64,000 nt of DNA from Pseudisothecium myosuroides (taxonomy: Eukaryota; Streptophyta; Bryopsida; Hypnales; Lembophyllaceae), in contig OX637293.1 of NCBI GenBank assembly GCA_951799445.1, positions 12,400,001 through 12,464,000 on the forward strand, in the 5' to 3' direction. The notes beneath the pieces are model-generated. The model saw only the letters and a list, made by a program, of their open reading frames with translations. It was not told the DNA's origin and ran no database searches. Of the stretch, positions 23,716 to 35,887 are shown piece after piece; the stretch's first letter is position 1, and every line of letters begins with the position of its first letter. Position numbers and translations under genes: made by a program.

Positions 23716-24105
23716 GCCTGCATGTTAGAAACGAATATGTTTTGGTTTTCGTAGCAAGCTAATTTTCAAATTCCTATCATTGTCTAAGCTCAACTCAATT
23801 TCAAGTTCATGATTGAGATTTTGCCTACTGGTGAGTCCTCACTGCAATGCTTTGGAAAATATCTCTTCAAAATATCAACTGTAAAAAGATACTTCAAAGT
23901 GATCGATACTTCAAAGAAATACTTTCCACATCAACACAGCTAAGACTTCACAATAGACAAAACACAATAGGCAAAACACAATAGGCAAAATCTCAATCAT
24001 GAACTTGAAAATGAGCTGAAATTAAACAATTAATGATTGAAATTTGAAAATCTGCTTGAATACAAGAACCAAAACATATTCGTTTTTGTCATGCAGGCAT
24101 GCAAA
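23716..24105. repeat. Imperfect inverted repeat of about 390 bp with ACTTCAAAG motifs
   Basis: The left arm contains ATGCCTGCATG, ACGAATATGTTTTGGTT and CAAGTTCATGATTGAGATTT; the right arm contains the inverses AAATCTCAATCATGAACTTG, AACCAAAACATATTCGTTT and CATGCAGGCATG in mirrored order. The centre near 23905 has several GATACTTCAAAG words. It could be a MITE or a long hairpin transcript source; no target duplication was found. Confidence 0.6.
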
Positions 24106-25690
24106 GCTGTCTGTAGTCTGCACTGTCATGGAATATCTATCCACGACAATACTGACAAGTTCCCTCGATAGGAACATGGATACATGCAGTGCAGATACTT
24201 CAATTTTCTGAGGCAATGCAAAGTCGAACTGATGAGTCTTCTTACACCCATACATCTGGATGAAATATCATTTGCTCATCCAAATTCATGTACATTTATC
24301 TAATATGCAGGAATACCATCTGCAAAATAAGGAGCATTTCAGCGATTTCATGCACTCTAAAATGGGGGCCCAAATTCCTTTGTTTCCAAAAAATTCGTTC
24401 TGGTTTGGAGCCAAAAATTTCTCGAAAAAGAAATGCTGATGGAGATTTACTCTCTTCTTTCACCTGGGAGTTCAAGACCAAGGGTGACTCCTTTTGCTTG
24501 ACGCTGGAGTACGTGGAAGGTTGAGTTAAAATGCAGTTTCCTCATCATTGGTTAGTATACCATACTGCCCATACATTCATACCCTAAAGAAGCTTTGTAA
24601 ATGGGCTACTATTATTTGTTAAAGGGGCAACTCAACAGGAGGTGTCAGACCTTGCAATTTCTGCTCCGTAGTTTGCATATTTGTTACCAAGTTGGGTAGA
24701 ATGAATATATATTTTTTAAGGTCCTAGAGGCTCTTTCTGGCCTCATAACTAAACTTGTATTTCAGCGTTTTGTATCTAGATACTATCGTATTAAAGTATG
24801 ACTTCATATCATAGTATTGCCGTATTGAGAGTATTGGAATGCAAAGTTAATAAATATTATGGAATTTTCAAGACTTTATACGTACAACGTATCTACATAT
24901 AACACATGATCCGTAGGAACCTCGAAGAATTTAACTTCTTCTCCGTAAATAACCAGTTGCTAACAGTAGTTAGTTACTTCGATATTTGTAGAAGTTGAAA
25001 TCATACTATTTGTAGAAGTTGAGATCATAACGTAGTCTTTGTACTTCTCATTCTGCTGTCATTAAGTTGTGCAGTACAATACTGCCTTGCCTGTTTTTAA
25101 TTTCTCCCTCTGGAACTTGTGAATTGTAAGGTCATTAGTCACGAAACTCTTACATTCTAGTCTCACTTTTATCCATTTTATCGGTAAAAAGAATCCACTG
25201 TACTGCATTTGTGCACATCGACAAAAATCAGACCACTAACTGTAACGATAATGATATTTAGTGTCTGATCACTTAGAAATGTTACTTATCGTACTAAAAA
25301 CCTCCTTGTAGGACACACATTCATGAACCTCCATGACCATTTATGAACATCCATGACACTTTCATGAACATTCATGAAGAGTTTACTAGTGACTGTATAA
25401 TTGAAATTCAGTGTTGAGAACAAAACCATTTAGACAGGATAATTAGTTTTGATACCAACAATAAATTTTATTTTCTAGTTTCACTCAGAAGTGCTACAGA
25501 GAAAGCATGATATACAAACAATGTAGTATTTCACATTCTTTAGGACTCTTAACGAGAAACTTGTGTTGACTACATCCTTCTAATAATTAAGTGTTGATTT
25601 TATAATTTAGTTTTATCTCTAAATTAGCACAACCAAAGTAAGCCACACAATTAGAAGGAGCACGCACAGCTTTCAAAGCGACAACATCAA
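24106..25690. other. Unassigned spacer
   Basis: No gene identified. Overlapping frames at 24288-24524 (plus) and 24296-24481 (minus) lack a recognisable domain. A short direct repeat of CATTCATGAA/CATCCATGA words lies at 25310-25380. Confidence 0.4.
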
Positions 25691-27470
25691 TTGTTTGCGG
25701 TAGCTGCCAAGTACCACAACACAACAACGAAATTAGTCACAGTATTGACAATAATACCGTGGTCCACTCTGAAAAATAGAATGAAGAATGTAACACCGCT
25801 TGAAGAGGTGCAAACCGCTTTCAATGAAGCAAAGCAAAACTATTTCGCGAGATGTGATAGCCTGTGCTTGGCGAAAAATTCCTTCCATTCAAGTTCAAGA
25901 GCTAACGATCCCAAGAACTCCAGAATTATAGTATACACACTCGTCGCTTCTCTCAGAGTTCAGACAGATCCGGAAAAATCAAACTCTGAAAGAATCGCTC
26001 CTTCAAGCTCGTCGGTACCAGATCGTGCCGGCATGGACAAGCCAAATTTCGGGAGCAGAGTTATATTCCCTCAATCACTGTTTGGCAGAATCCCAACGCA
26101 TTCGATTCCATAACTTCCCTGGCAAACCCTCGCCATCGACGTCGTCGGTGCACCAAGTCTTAGGCACCACCAACATCGCATCCCTGTCCTTTGTCAACTG
26201 GTTCAAATAATGATCGTCTCTGAGCTAGTCACAAGAAACGAAGACAACCATAGTCACCAACACTTAAATCCCCTAAACTGGTTGAATCTTTCTTTCAACA
26301 CATCCCTAGCTACTGTACCCTAAATCATCAGCCGGGCTCAAAGGAAGCAAAGTCACTCACCATACCTTCAGATACAGTATATGTGCGTTGGAGGGAGAAC
26401 ATGGCTGCCCAGTTGTGGCCATTGAACACAGAAGCTCCTGTCGCGATAGGTGAGCTGATGAACTTCCACGACGACGTATCGTATCGTACGACTTCTAGTA
26501 CACAGATAGAGGAACTTGCGTAGATACTGTGCATGGGCCAAATACTAACTCATGATTGTCTGGATATGCTTCCCCCCGCCCAGCTAGCTCGCTCGACTGT
26601 CAGCCTCGCCTGGCAAGTCTGACCGTGAGGACCATCAACGGCCGGAGTGGAAAACACACCATCAGTCCAACAAGCCAACATCTGACCCTGCACAACATCC
26701 ACGCCAGTTGCTATATATGTCAGCTTGCTCCTGGATCCCTGCCTCCCTCCCTCCCTCCCTCCCTCCACACGCCCACCCCCCCACCCCACTGCCACTCTCG
26801 CACTCGATCACTCTCCGAAATTGTCGATCCTGCAATTCGAAAACCCACGAAGTAGGGCGTAGGAACAGTGCCCAATTTGACCAGAAGTACGTGAGAAGGC
26901 GGGCAAGATATCTTCTTATCTAACTAGTATGTGTGAGGCTGGCAGCAGAAGGGTAGTCCGAATTAGTCCGTTGCAAGCCAGCGTTTTATGGAGTGAGGAA
27001 GCGCGAAGGGACGTACGGGGGGATACATGGCAACACTGGTGGTAGCTGTCGTTCTAGAACTTGCCTTTGCCTGGACGCAGTGAGAGCACGTCCGCACGCA
27101 CAGCTTACACGCAGAATGCGCACTCGCGGGACTGATGAGGCGACGCTAGCTACTTGGGGAAAGAAGAGGCGAAGTGGACGGTGCTTACGGGGGAAAACCA
27201 GGCAAGCCGGTTAAGCTTAGGGGACAGTACTAGCTGATGACTACCGAGGGCCCGGGACTGGACCCGTCACTCATCAGTTTCCAAGGAGTGCCTAGATTTC
27301 ACCGAGGCACCGGCGAACTTGGGGATGGGATTTCGTCACCTGCTACTTACTGTAAGCTTTAGACACTTTTCGCATGGCAATCATAGCAGGGAATGGAATT
27401 CTCAGCCAGAATCACGCACCTGTAGGGCTGTAGGCAAGATGTCTCTGCTACGGACACTGTAAATACTCTC
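25691..27470. other. GC-rich island with unresolved exon-like frames
   Basis: Composition rises clearly above the AT-rich background. Open frames occur on both strands: plus 25691-26113 (140 codons), 26556-26855 and 26993-27214; minus 26328-26534 (reading SSPIATGASVFNGHNWAAMF) and 26550-26795 (reading GVDVVQGQMLACWTDGVFST). None matches a family I recognise. A minus-strand GT donor-like site follows the 26328-26534 frame near 26360. This may be a lineage-specific gene, a promoter region or a captured fragment; strand is undecided. Confidence 0.3.
26740..26766. repeat. CCCT microsatellite
   Basis: About six and a half CCCT units in a row inside the GC-rich island, which inflates low-complexity frames on both strands. 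Confidence 0.9.
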
Positions 27471-28288
27471 ACCAGGTTACCCCACACTGCTTTCTCTGTC
27501 AACACTTCACACTAACTGAACTAGTGTGCCTTGTTGACATCTTCATATAACACTAGTGTACCCTGTGCCATTGCCACACCCAAAATAAAAGTAAAAGTAA
27601 TTTTCTATTTTTTTGACTCATGAAAAACTTTGAAGTTCAATAACTTTTCCACCATAGGTCCAAATGCCACGAAACAAAGCCCGTGCACCCTTCCTCACCA
27701 AGCACTTTTCGATAATACTAAGCACGCCACCAGGGGGACACCCGGTCCGGGAGATCTCAACGTAACAAACAAACAAAACAAATAGCCAAACAACCAAACT
27801 TAACGTATGGATTGAAAAAAACTCAAAATTATCCCCCACAAAAGATATGAAATACCCTATGGACTCACTTCTCCCATGAGCCTCACAAAATCCTTGGTAG
27901 AAATAAGCACTTCAAATCCCTTGTTGGACTTGAGGGACAAGTTGCATTTCACAAATGGGAGAAGTGATATGACTTCCTTATGAGTCCTAGAATCCATCAC
28001 TAGAGAAATTATGAACGATTTCAAGAGTTTCTTGCAAAAGCTATTACTATATGAAATAATTTGAAGTGTGATCTGACAAAGTAAATTTTATTTATTCATC
28101 AACGATGTGACTAGCATTAGTTAGCATGGTCACTTAATGCTTTATGACTATGGGAATAGGTGGATGGGAAGAACCAAAGAATAGAAAATTACGAAATGAA
28201 GGTATTAGAGTTTAAATCTTTTTAGGCTCCAAAAGCTCCATGTTAAACAGGTTTTTATGCCATAAATAGATATGGTTTATGCATGTAG
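27471..28288. other. Spacer with a short hairpin
   Basis: An inverted repeat CACTTCTCCCAT (about 27868) and ATGGGAGAAGTG (about 27955) brackets some 90 bp. No gene recognised. Confidence 0.4.
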
Positions 28289-29748
28289 GGGTTGTTGCAA
28301 GAAAGGGTGTTCAAAAAGCATAGCGTTTTCCACATGACTCATTTTTTCCCTGGGTACGCAACTCTCATATTATATGGCCCTGATTATAATCACTTATAAT
28401 GCATTTTAGTCCAATTTCAAGGAATACAATTTGTTTTAATGTAGAAAATTCTTGTAGCCCTTTTAACAAGGAATCCAAAAACGTAATTATATATATGAAA
28501 TTATATTTTTTTGAAGACAATAATAGCATTAAAAACCTAATTATATGAGTTTATTTAATACATGTATCATGGGACAAGCTACCCAACTTTTGGGGCTTTT
28601 TAATAAAAATTTAATTTTAATTGGAGGGAACTTCTTGTAAAAAATTTTAAAAACTATGCACAAGTATTTTAATTCTCTATATATATTATGAGTTTTTTTT
28701 CTCATATGTATGCAATTCAACATTTTCTACACTTAATTTGGTCTTCACCCAAATTTTTGGTCTTTTTAATTTGATATTATTTTTACAAAAGTCGTCCTCT
28801 AAGTGGTTTGAATGCCAATGACCCCTGTGTATAAGACATGAGTTGCATACCCAAGATTTTTTCTTTTGGGGATACTTTAAAATTAGAAAATGAATTCTTT
28901 TTAAATGTGAAAAATATGTTTAATGTATACACCTTTAAGAAGAAGGTACCCTAGGAAGGAAAAGCATAGAAAAATTCTCTAAGTAGGAGAACTAGAAAAA
29001 TCCTAAATCTCATGAAAACAGGACTAGTCATTGTAATTTCACATTTTAATTTGTAAAAAATAGGAAAAGCAATTTTAAAAAAAACTAAAAATTGGACATT
29101 TGGAAAGAGTTTATAGTGATGAGATTTCACCAAAAGATCAATCTTTAAACCATCTTCATTGTTCAAAAACTGCGTGCAATGGGAGTGTTGTTTGCACTCA
29201 TGTGGAAGACACAAAATAATATATTTTTAGATTTCCTTTGGTAGGAATATGCTTTCCTACTATGCAAATAGACCATAAAAATTTCAGCTCCAGATCATTA
29301 AATTTGGGGACTCCTAATGTAGTAAAAAACCCTAAACCTTATATTGTGACAAATTAACAAAAATGATTTTTAAATATAATTTTTTTTCTTATTTCTAAAA
29401 AATAAGGGATCTGATTACCATCAAGTTAGGCATCTCCAATAAAAATTTCATGTTCATTGGACTTATGCTTCAAAAATTATAGAAGATAACAAAAAAGCCA
29501 CTCATGGGCAATTTCGTTATTAAAATGGCAGTGTTCCAAGTGCCACTTTGACAGGGTGCCATTCTTCCCATCTAGGACTGGTATAGATTTCAGAATTGCC
29601 GTTCTGAACCATCTAGGACAGGAATAGATTTCAGAATGATTATTCTGAACTGTTTTCATGCCATTTTAAAAAAATATCGCCATTTTAACGAAATTGCCTA
29701 TACTCTCATTGTGATGAGAAATAGGACCACCCTTTCTTGCAACGACGT
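28289..29748. mobile_element. Family A element, divergent copy, about 1.46 kb, 4-bp TSD GTAG
   Basis: Ends GGGTTGTTGCAAGAAAGGGT and the inverse of ACCCTTTCTTGCAACGACGT. GTAG flanks both sides (28285-28288 and 29749-29752). The interior 28930-29260 is nearly identical to 31200-31560 of another copy. Its larger size comes from extra sequence at 28350-28900 and a nested MITE at 29507-29698. It is non-coding. Confidence 0.65.
29507..29698. mobile_element. MITE nested in family A copy, 192 bp
   Basis: Terminal repeat GGCAATTTCGTTATTAAAAT at the left and the inverse of ATTTTAACGAAATTGCC at the right, absent from the sister copy at 31088-31844. Inside are two roughly 50-bp direct repeats with CATCTAGGAC and ATAGATTTCAGAAT blocks. 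The target duplication is not clear. Confidence 0.6.
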
Positions 29749-30112
29749 GTAGCCTTATGAACTTAAGAGCCTTTCATTTTCTAAAACGCATGTGGTTTAG
29801 GACACATTATAACTTCAGAAGTATAAGGCCAATCAATAAGCACAGAAAGACTTGAAATACACAAGACGAAAGCATATTTCAATGAAGAAGAAGATTGAAG
29901 GAAAATATTGCACAATGTGGATTCAAAAATTATGCACTAGCTTTGCTTCATTATAAGTCTCACTTTGTAATACTAAATATTGTATAACATTGCGTATGTC
30001 CAAACAAGACTTTTTGATGCCTTTAAGACACTAATCTTACAACTAAAGTAACTGTGAAGTTTGCTCAACAATACAATAGTACTGCATTGTGTATTCTATG
30101 CTATGCAAGTAT
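29749..30112. other. Unassigned AT-rich spacer
   Basis: No recognised feature between two family A copies. Confidence 0.4.
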
Positions 30113-30845
30113 GGGTGAATGCAAGAAACACCTGTACTATTTTGCGTCACACCTTGCGTTTTGATTTGTTTTTTGGCCATAACTTTTGTGTTTTGGTTCC
30201 AAATGATTCAAGATTTAAAGCTAAGGTACTCATGACTATTATACACCTTGCCTAAATTTTTTGTGATTTTCAAAAATAATTTATTGTCCAAAAATAGCCC
30301 CCAATTTTATGTCACACTTACTAATTTGGAGGGTTTTAGTACTATGTAGTACCCAAAAAAACGAATTTTGAAGTGAAATTTAGAGGAGATGGTCTTCTAG
30401 TAGACTTGTAGCTATTCATAAAAGGAATTTTGAAAATAATTAATTTCATGTCATATGGAAGTCCACAAAGTGCGCTTCTGTGTGCTTGCATTTTGTAACA
30501 TATAGAATATTATTTTGGAGTTTTTTTGGGTGAATGACCATTTCTATAGAGTTGTTAGAAATTACCAAATTTCATTTCATGTATTTATTTTCTTACTATT
30601 TTTAACTAATTAAAACATCAAAGTATCCATTTTCTTGAGATTTGGCACTTTTCTAGTTCTCTTGCTTAGAGAATTTTTCTATGCATTTCTTTCGGTGGTT
30701 ACTTTTATCTTAAAGGTGTATATATTAGCCATATTTTTTTAACTTTTTTAAAATTATTTTTCTAATTTTAAAGTACTCCAGAAAAAAAATCATGAGTATT
30801 GTGAAAACACAACAAAAAATCGGTAGGTGTTTCTTGCATTCACCC
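30113..30845. mobile_element. Family A element, 733 bp, 4-bp TSD GTAT
   Basis: Begins GGGTGAATGCAAGAAACACC and ends GGTGTTTCTTGCATTCACCC, a perfect 20-bp terminal inverted repeat. GTAT flanks both sides (30109-30112 and 30846-30849). The interior matches the copies at 53344-54048 and the two outer parts of 44981-48536, in opposite orientation. It is non-coding. Confidence 0.85.
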
Positions 30846-31087
30846 GTATTGATTTTTTTTTGAAATAATAAAGATTGACACAACACAACATCCATGGCAA
30901 TTTGACTTTAAAATTTTCAAAACATTACACACTGTGGGTATCCCCGTCAGAACACAAATAAAAGAACAAAAATGCCCATAGAGCAAGCACAATCAGTATG
31001 GGAAGTTTGTTGAACTAGAAACCTTGAGGATTCATTTAGAAGTTACTACCACTTGTTCCATCATTTAGGATAGTTTATGGTCATTTT

Positions 31088-31844
31088 GGATCATTGCAAG
31101 AAAGACCGTTCAAAAGCGTAGTGTTTTCCACAATACTCATTTTTTCTTTCGGGAGGGCTTTATAATTAGAAAACCAATTTTTTTTAAATGTAAAAAATAT
31201 GTTTAATGTATACATTTTTAAGAAGAAGGTACCCTCGGAAGGAAATGTATAGGAAAATTCTCTAAGTAGGAGACAAGGTAGGAGAACTAGAAAAGTGCAA
31301 AATCTCAAGAAAATGGATACTTGCTCTGTAATTTCACATTTTAATTTGTAAAAAATAGAATTTTTTTTTTTAAAAACAACTAAAAATTGGCCATTTGGAA
31401 AGAGTTCATAGAGATGAGATTTCACCAAAAGATTGATCTTAGAACCATCTTCATTGTTCAGAAATTGTGCGCAATGGGAGCGCTGTTTGCACTCATGAAG
31501 AAGACACAAAATAATATATTTTTAGATTTTTTTTGTAGGAATATGCTTTCCTACTATACAAATAGATCATGAAAGTTTCAGCTTTAGATCATTAAAATTG
31601 GGGACTCCTAACGTAGTAAAAAACCCTAAACCTTACATTGTGACAAATCAACAAAAATGATTTTTAAATATAAAATGATTTTTTTTTATTTCTAAAAAAT
31701 AAAGGATCTGATTACCATCAAGTTAGGTATCTCCAATAAAAATTTCATATTCATTGGACTTTTGCTTCAAAAGTTATAGTGGATGACAAAAGAGCCACTC
31801 GCTCCTCGACTAGAAAACAGGACCGGTCTTTCTTGCAATGATCT
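31088..31844. mobile_element. Family A element, 757 bp, candidate TSD TTTT
   Basis: Ends GGATCATTGCAAGAAAGACC and the inverse of GGTCTTTCTTGCAATGATCT. TTTT flanks both sides, which is weak because of low complexity. The interior shares long blocks with 28289-29748. The 142-codon minus frame at 31081-31509 runs across repeat sequence and has no domain. Confidence 0.65.
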
Positions 31845-32023
31845 TTTTAGACTAGGTAGTATTGACTTTTAGCCATTGCTACAATTAATTTTTTACACTC
31901 TAGATCTACATTCCCTTCCATATTAGAAATTTGTAGGAATTAAAACTAAAGTTGAAGCTTTTACCTTCTAGATGACTAATACCTCAAGTTGCACAAAAAA
32001 ATGGGAATATGATCAAAAGTGAT

Positions 32024-32725
32024 GGGTGATTGCAAGAATGACTAGCTAGTTTTGTACGGTTTTGGTTATTTTCATGCTTTTTTTCAAATACTCTTTAGAA
32101 TTTGGAAAAACAAATTTAATATAAAAATATGGCTAATGTGTACACCTTTAAAAAGATGGTACTTTCAGGAAGGAAAAGCATAAAAAAATTCTAAGTAAGA
32201 GAGCTAAAAAGTACAAAATCTAGTGAAAATAAGTGATTTGAGTCTTTTGAGGTTTTAATTTGTAAAAAGTAAGAATTTTTTTCAAAGACACTAATAATCA
32301 TCCATTTGTGAGGAATTTGATGATGAAAAGATTTTACCGAAAGAATGAGCTTGAAATCATCTTCAATGTTTAGAAATGCATAAGTCAGGGAGTCCTACAA
32401 ACCCTACTTGCACAAACGTGACTGACATAGAATAATCTATTTTTTAGATGCCCTTGAGTAGGAATATGCCGGCCTAATGTGGAATTAAATTGCAAAAATT
32501 TCAGCTTTAGATCATTAATTTTGGGTACTCGATAGTAGTAAAAATAGCTAAATTTGAAAGATGAAAAATTAGCAAAATAGGCTTTTAAATATATATATAT
32601 ATATTTTTTTTTTAATTTTTAATTTTTAAAAAATAAGTGATATAATTACAATAGAAACATTCATTTCCAATAAAAAAATTCAAGTTCATCAAGTTCATGC
32701 TTCAAAAGTTATAGCAAATGACAAG
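32024..32725. mobile_element. Family A element, right end lost
   Basis: Starts GGGTGATTGCAAGAATGACT and carries the family landmarks (AATGTGTACACCTTTAA, GAAGGAAAAGCATA, TTCAAAAGTTATAG) in the usual order. No closing inverse terminus was found, so the copy is truncated near 32725. Confidence 0.6.
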
Positions 32726-33274
32726 TTCATCACGCTATATGTGACATAATTAAGAATCAAGATACCATAATTCTTCAAAATGCTCAAAATATTACCCGGC
32801 CTAAAATCTTGGATAGTGGAACATTTGGTTTGTGATAGTTTGACTTTCAAAAATTAATTGTTGTCTTTGAAAATTGTAAGAATTCAAAACAACTGTATGT
32901 AACTTAATAGATGCTTCCAATTGAAATTCGATATATAAATATTCTTTGCAATGCATAAAAGATGGACTAGAAGGATTGAAGGACCAAAAACAATAGTCAT
33001 CTAATGTTGTGTTGGGATGTAAAATGCCAACAAAGAGACACTAAAACAGCAACACCACTTGAGGTGTCTGTGCTTGGATTTAGGATACAAATTTATAGAT
33101 TGGATGCAATAGATACACCTACCATATTTCTATTGTGCAAGGCTTATATTATTTCTTAAATTTTATATTTGTAATTAGAAATGAGAGGAGATTCAAGGCA
33201 CCAAAGAATGCATTACTTGGATCATTTTATTGTATACTAAAATTACAAAAGGTTGAAATTTTTTAGGTCAATGT
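32726..33274. other. Unassigned AT-rich spacer
   Basis: No recognised feature. Confidence 0.4.
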
Positions 33275-33840
33275 CTCGGGGGGGGTCACTTAGAGTGTCC
33301 ATTAGAAAACACGTGCGAACAAAACTTTGGACCCCCTATATTATATCCTAAAATTTAAATAAAATGAAATAAAAAAAATATGACTAGATTTTCCTACTTC
33401 AAAAGTTTATATTTTGAATTATTTGACATTTTAATTTGTTAATGATAATTAGTTACAAATTTTTGAAGTAATTAGATACACTGTACAACTGAAAAATAAC
33501 TTTCACACCCCTATATTATATCCTAAAAAATTGTCTAAAAAATGAACAAAAAATTCCTAAAAATAGCTCTCTATTGAAAGTTCATTTTGAGTTGAGTATT
33601 GATGCAATGGTCATCTAAATGTGATCTCTATAAATATTTGAGTTGAAAAACATGCCGTTTTAGGCCATTTTCAACCTCTTGTACAAATCATTTCAACTAT
33701 TATTTTAGTTTGAAATTTTGGCAATAGAAACCTATAGTCATTATTAAGCAACCTTCAAAATTTTAAGTTGAAATTATAGTTCATTAGAAACCACTTGTTC
33801 GCACGTGGTTTGTAGTAAAATACTAGGTGCCCCCCCCGAG
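33275..33840. mobile_element. G-tract-ended MITE copy 2, 566 bp, 8-bp TSD
   Basis: Inverse-orientation copy of 12331-12899, nearly identical along its length. It starts CTCGGGGGGGGTCACTTAG and ends with CCCCCCCGAG. GTCAATGT is duplicated exactly on both sides (33267-33274 and 33841-33848). Different 8-bp duplications at the two loci confirm two independent insertions. Confidence 0.85.
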
Positions 33841-34313
33841 GTCAATGTGCAGAATTGATTCTTCAACAATATAGGTATATAGAAATTTAGGAGATATAAT
33901 CAAGTGATGCTTTTCATACATATTATTTTTGAATGTCTGTAATAATGGCAAGTCACCTTTATTATGGCAAGTCACATCGAGAAGGACACAAAATAAGTCT
34001 AAATTTACCTTTTTATATGGCCAATATAATATATTGAGTTGCCCACTTCAGATATACAAGGCTCCAACTAGACAAGCAATTTGATTTAAGTGGAAGCTTA
34101 GTCCGCCAAACAACTTGATAGCCATGGAGTCATGATGGTTTACAAACTTTATTATAAACTTTATTATATAAAAACTTTATTATTTTTGTTTTTACCGGTG
34201 TTGAATTAGTATAGGCTTGTATATATTGGATTGTGGATAGAAATGTGGTCATATGAGTTTAAATGGTAGTATCAAAGTACCAAACTAGAGGTATAAGAAT
34301 TTTCAAATTTTAA
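33841..34313. other. Unassigned AT-rich spacer
   Basis: A short ACTTTATTATA repetition occurs at 34145-34185. Nothing else recognised. Confidence 0.4.
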
Positions 34314-35226
34314 CCCCTAAATGTATTTGACTATGTTTTCACCAAAACCGCTTTAAAACTACCACTCCTAATACAAGAACCAAATTTTAGGAAAAAAATT
34401 AATCTTTAGACACATGTATTCTTAGGATCTTGTAGTGTGCTGGTTTGAAAAGATGTGGGAAAAATTTCAAAAATTTCCACCGCGTAGATTGCAAGATATA
34501 ATTAGCATTTGAATTGATAAAAAAAAAATTCTGGCCTGCAAAAGAACTCGCGCTACACTTCACAAGGTCACATCTGTACGAAAAAATGTCTAAAATGGTG
34601 GTTACTCTTTGGATTCATTCTTCAAGGCAAGTTGGCTACATGCCTCAAAAGTTTTAGATCATTTGGAATTGTACAACATATAGGAAAAAAATAGAAAAAG
34701 TAGAGAATGGAATAACACTAAATTGTTAAGATTTTAGTTATGGAATTGAAAAATGCCAATACAATGTTAATGTTGTAATAAACAATCTACACCCAATGTT
34801 TTTAATTTTTTTCAAAAATATTGAAAATTGAGTTAAATAAAGGACTTCAAAGTTTATTGTTGAGGAGAGATTCTATAACTACCCGCAAACTAAAACTCCT
34901 CATAACTTTCATCTCATTAATTAAAATGGAATGATTCTAAGCTTTCCACACATATATAAATCTAGAAAATCAATTTCAAATTTTTATTTCTTAAGAAAAT
35001 GATTTTTTAAGAATTTTTTGAGCTGCCCAAAGATCACTAAAAATTACATAACATACAATAAATTTGTAACCATGTAGTCAGAACTTATGAAAATTGTTGC
35101 ACTTTAAAGCTATTCCTCAAGCACATATTGTATGAAAATTTCAAAGAAAAAAAATAAAATTTCCGTTTTTAGTGAACTACCTAAAGTCACTATATTGCCA
35201 AAAAACGATGTTTGGTCTTCTAGGGA
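34314..35226. mobile_element. Family P element, 913 bp, TTAA flanks
   Basis: Left TTAA (34310-34313) then CCCCTAAATG; right end GGTCTTCTAGGGA then TTAA (35227-35230). Its interior is the inverse of the copy at 57510-60012 and carries the intact TTAA (35104-35107) that corresponds to the insertion site of the nested element there. Non-coding. Confidence 0.75.
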
Positions 35227-35373
35227 TTAATTTGTTTTGTTTTTATCTTTTTTGTTTTTGTTTTGTTTTGAGCAATGATGCATGAAATCTAGTCTATAAA
35301 TTGTTACATATTGATTTACATAATTGCAATTTGGTTCATCACCTTCATTCAATTATAAATTTAATGAAGCCTG

Positions 35374-35581
35374 CAATTACAAGAGAAAGTTATAGGGAAA
35401 TAAATACATTTCACTTATTTGATTTTGAATGTAATTGAAATCCTTTGCCAATGATATTTGGTTTTGAATGTAATTGAAATCCTTTGCCAATGATATTTTC
35501 TCCTTAAAGGTCATTACTTAAAATCTTATGTCTAGGACTATACTTAAAAACTCACTTAAAACACCCCTTTCTCTTGTAGTG
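35374..35581. mobile_element. CACTA-type MITE remnant, right end clear
   Basis: The last 60 bp (TGTCTAGGAC.. then CACCCCTTTCTCTTGTAGTG) match the right end of the intact CACTA-type MITE at 58593-58780. The left end is only weakly visible (ATTACAAGAGAAAG near 35377). An internal 40-bp direct duplication (about 35421-35500) contains GTAATTGAAATCCTTTGCCA twice. Confidence 0.5.
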
Positions 35582-35887
35582 CCTTTATTTATATTTATTA
35601 TTCACCACTTATTAGATAGACAAGTCTAATAATTTTCATTTAAAAAAAAGCATGCATTTTCTACCGAGCTACTAATGGACTACTAAATGTGACAAAAATT
35701 ATTTCATTATGGTCATTTTCTTTGTGTGAATTATTACTTGCATGTAAGTTTTAAGTGTCAGTTCAATGTTCAACGTTAGCTGCATTAACATTTGTAGGCT
35801 TAAAAATTCATTGTAAAATTGCATGCAAAATTTTCTCAGGTAGTAAATCAAGCCTATTTAAATCAATTGAAATGCCTTTATATTTTA

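Noticed and set aside
26708..26923. Proline- and serine-rich plus-strand frames
   Set aside because: Produced by the CCCT microsatellite.
31081..31509. 142-codon minus frame inside a family A element
   Set aside because: It spans element end and interior, is F/K/L-rich low-complexity, and is not conserved in the sister copies.
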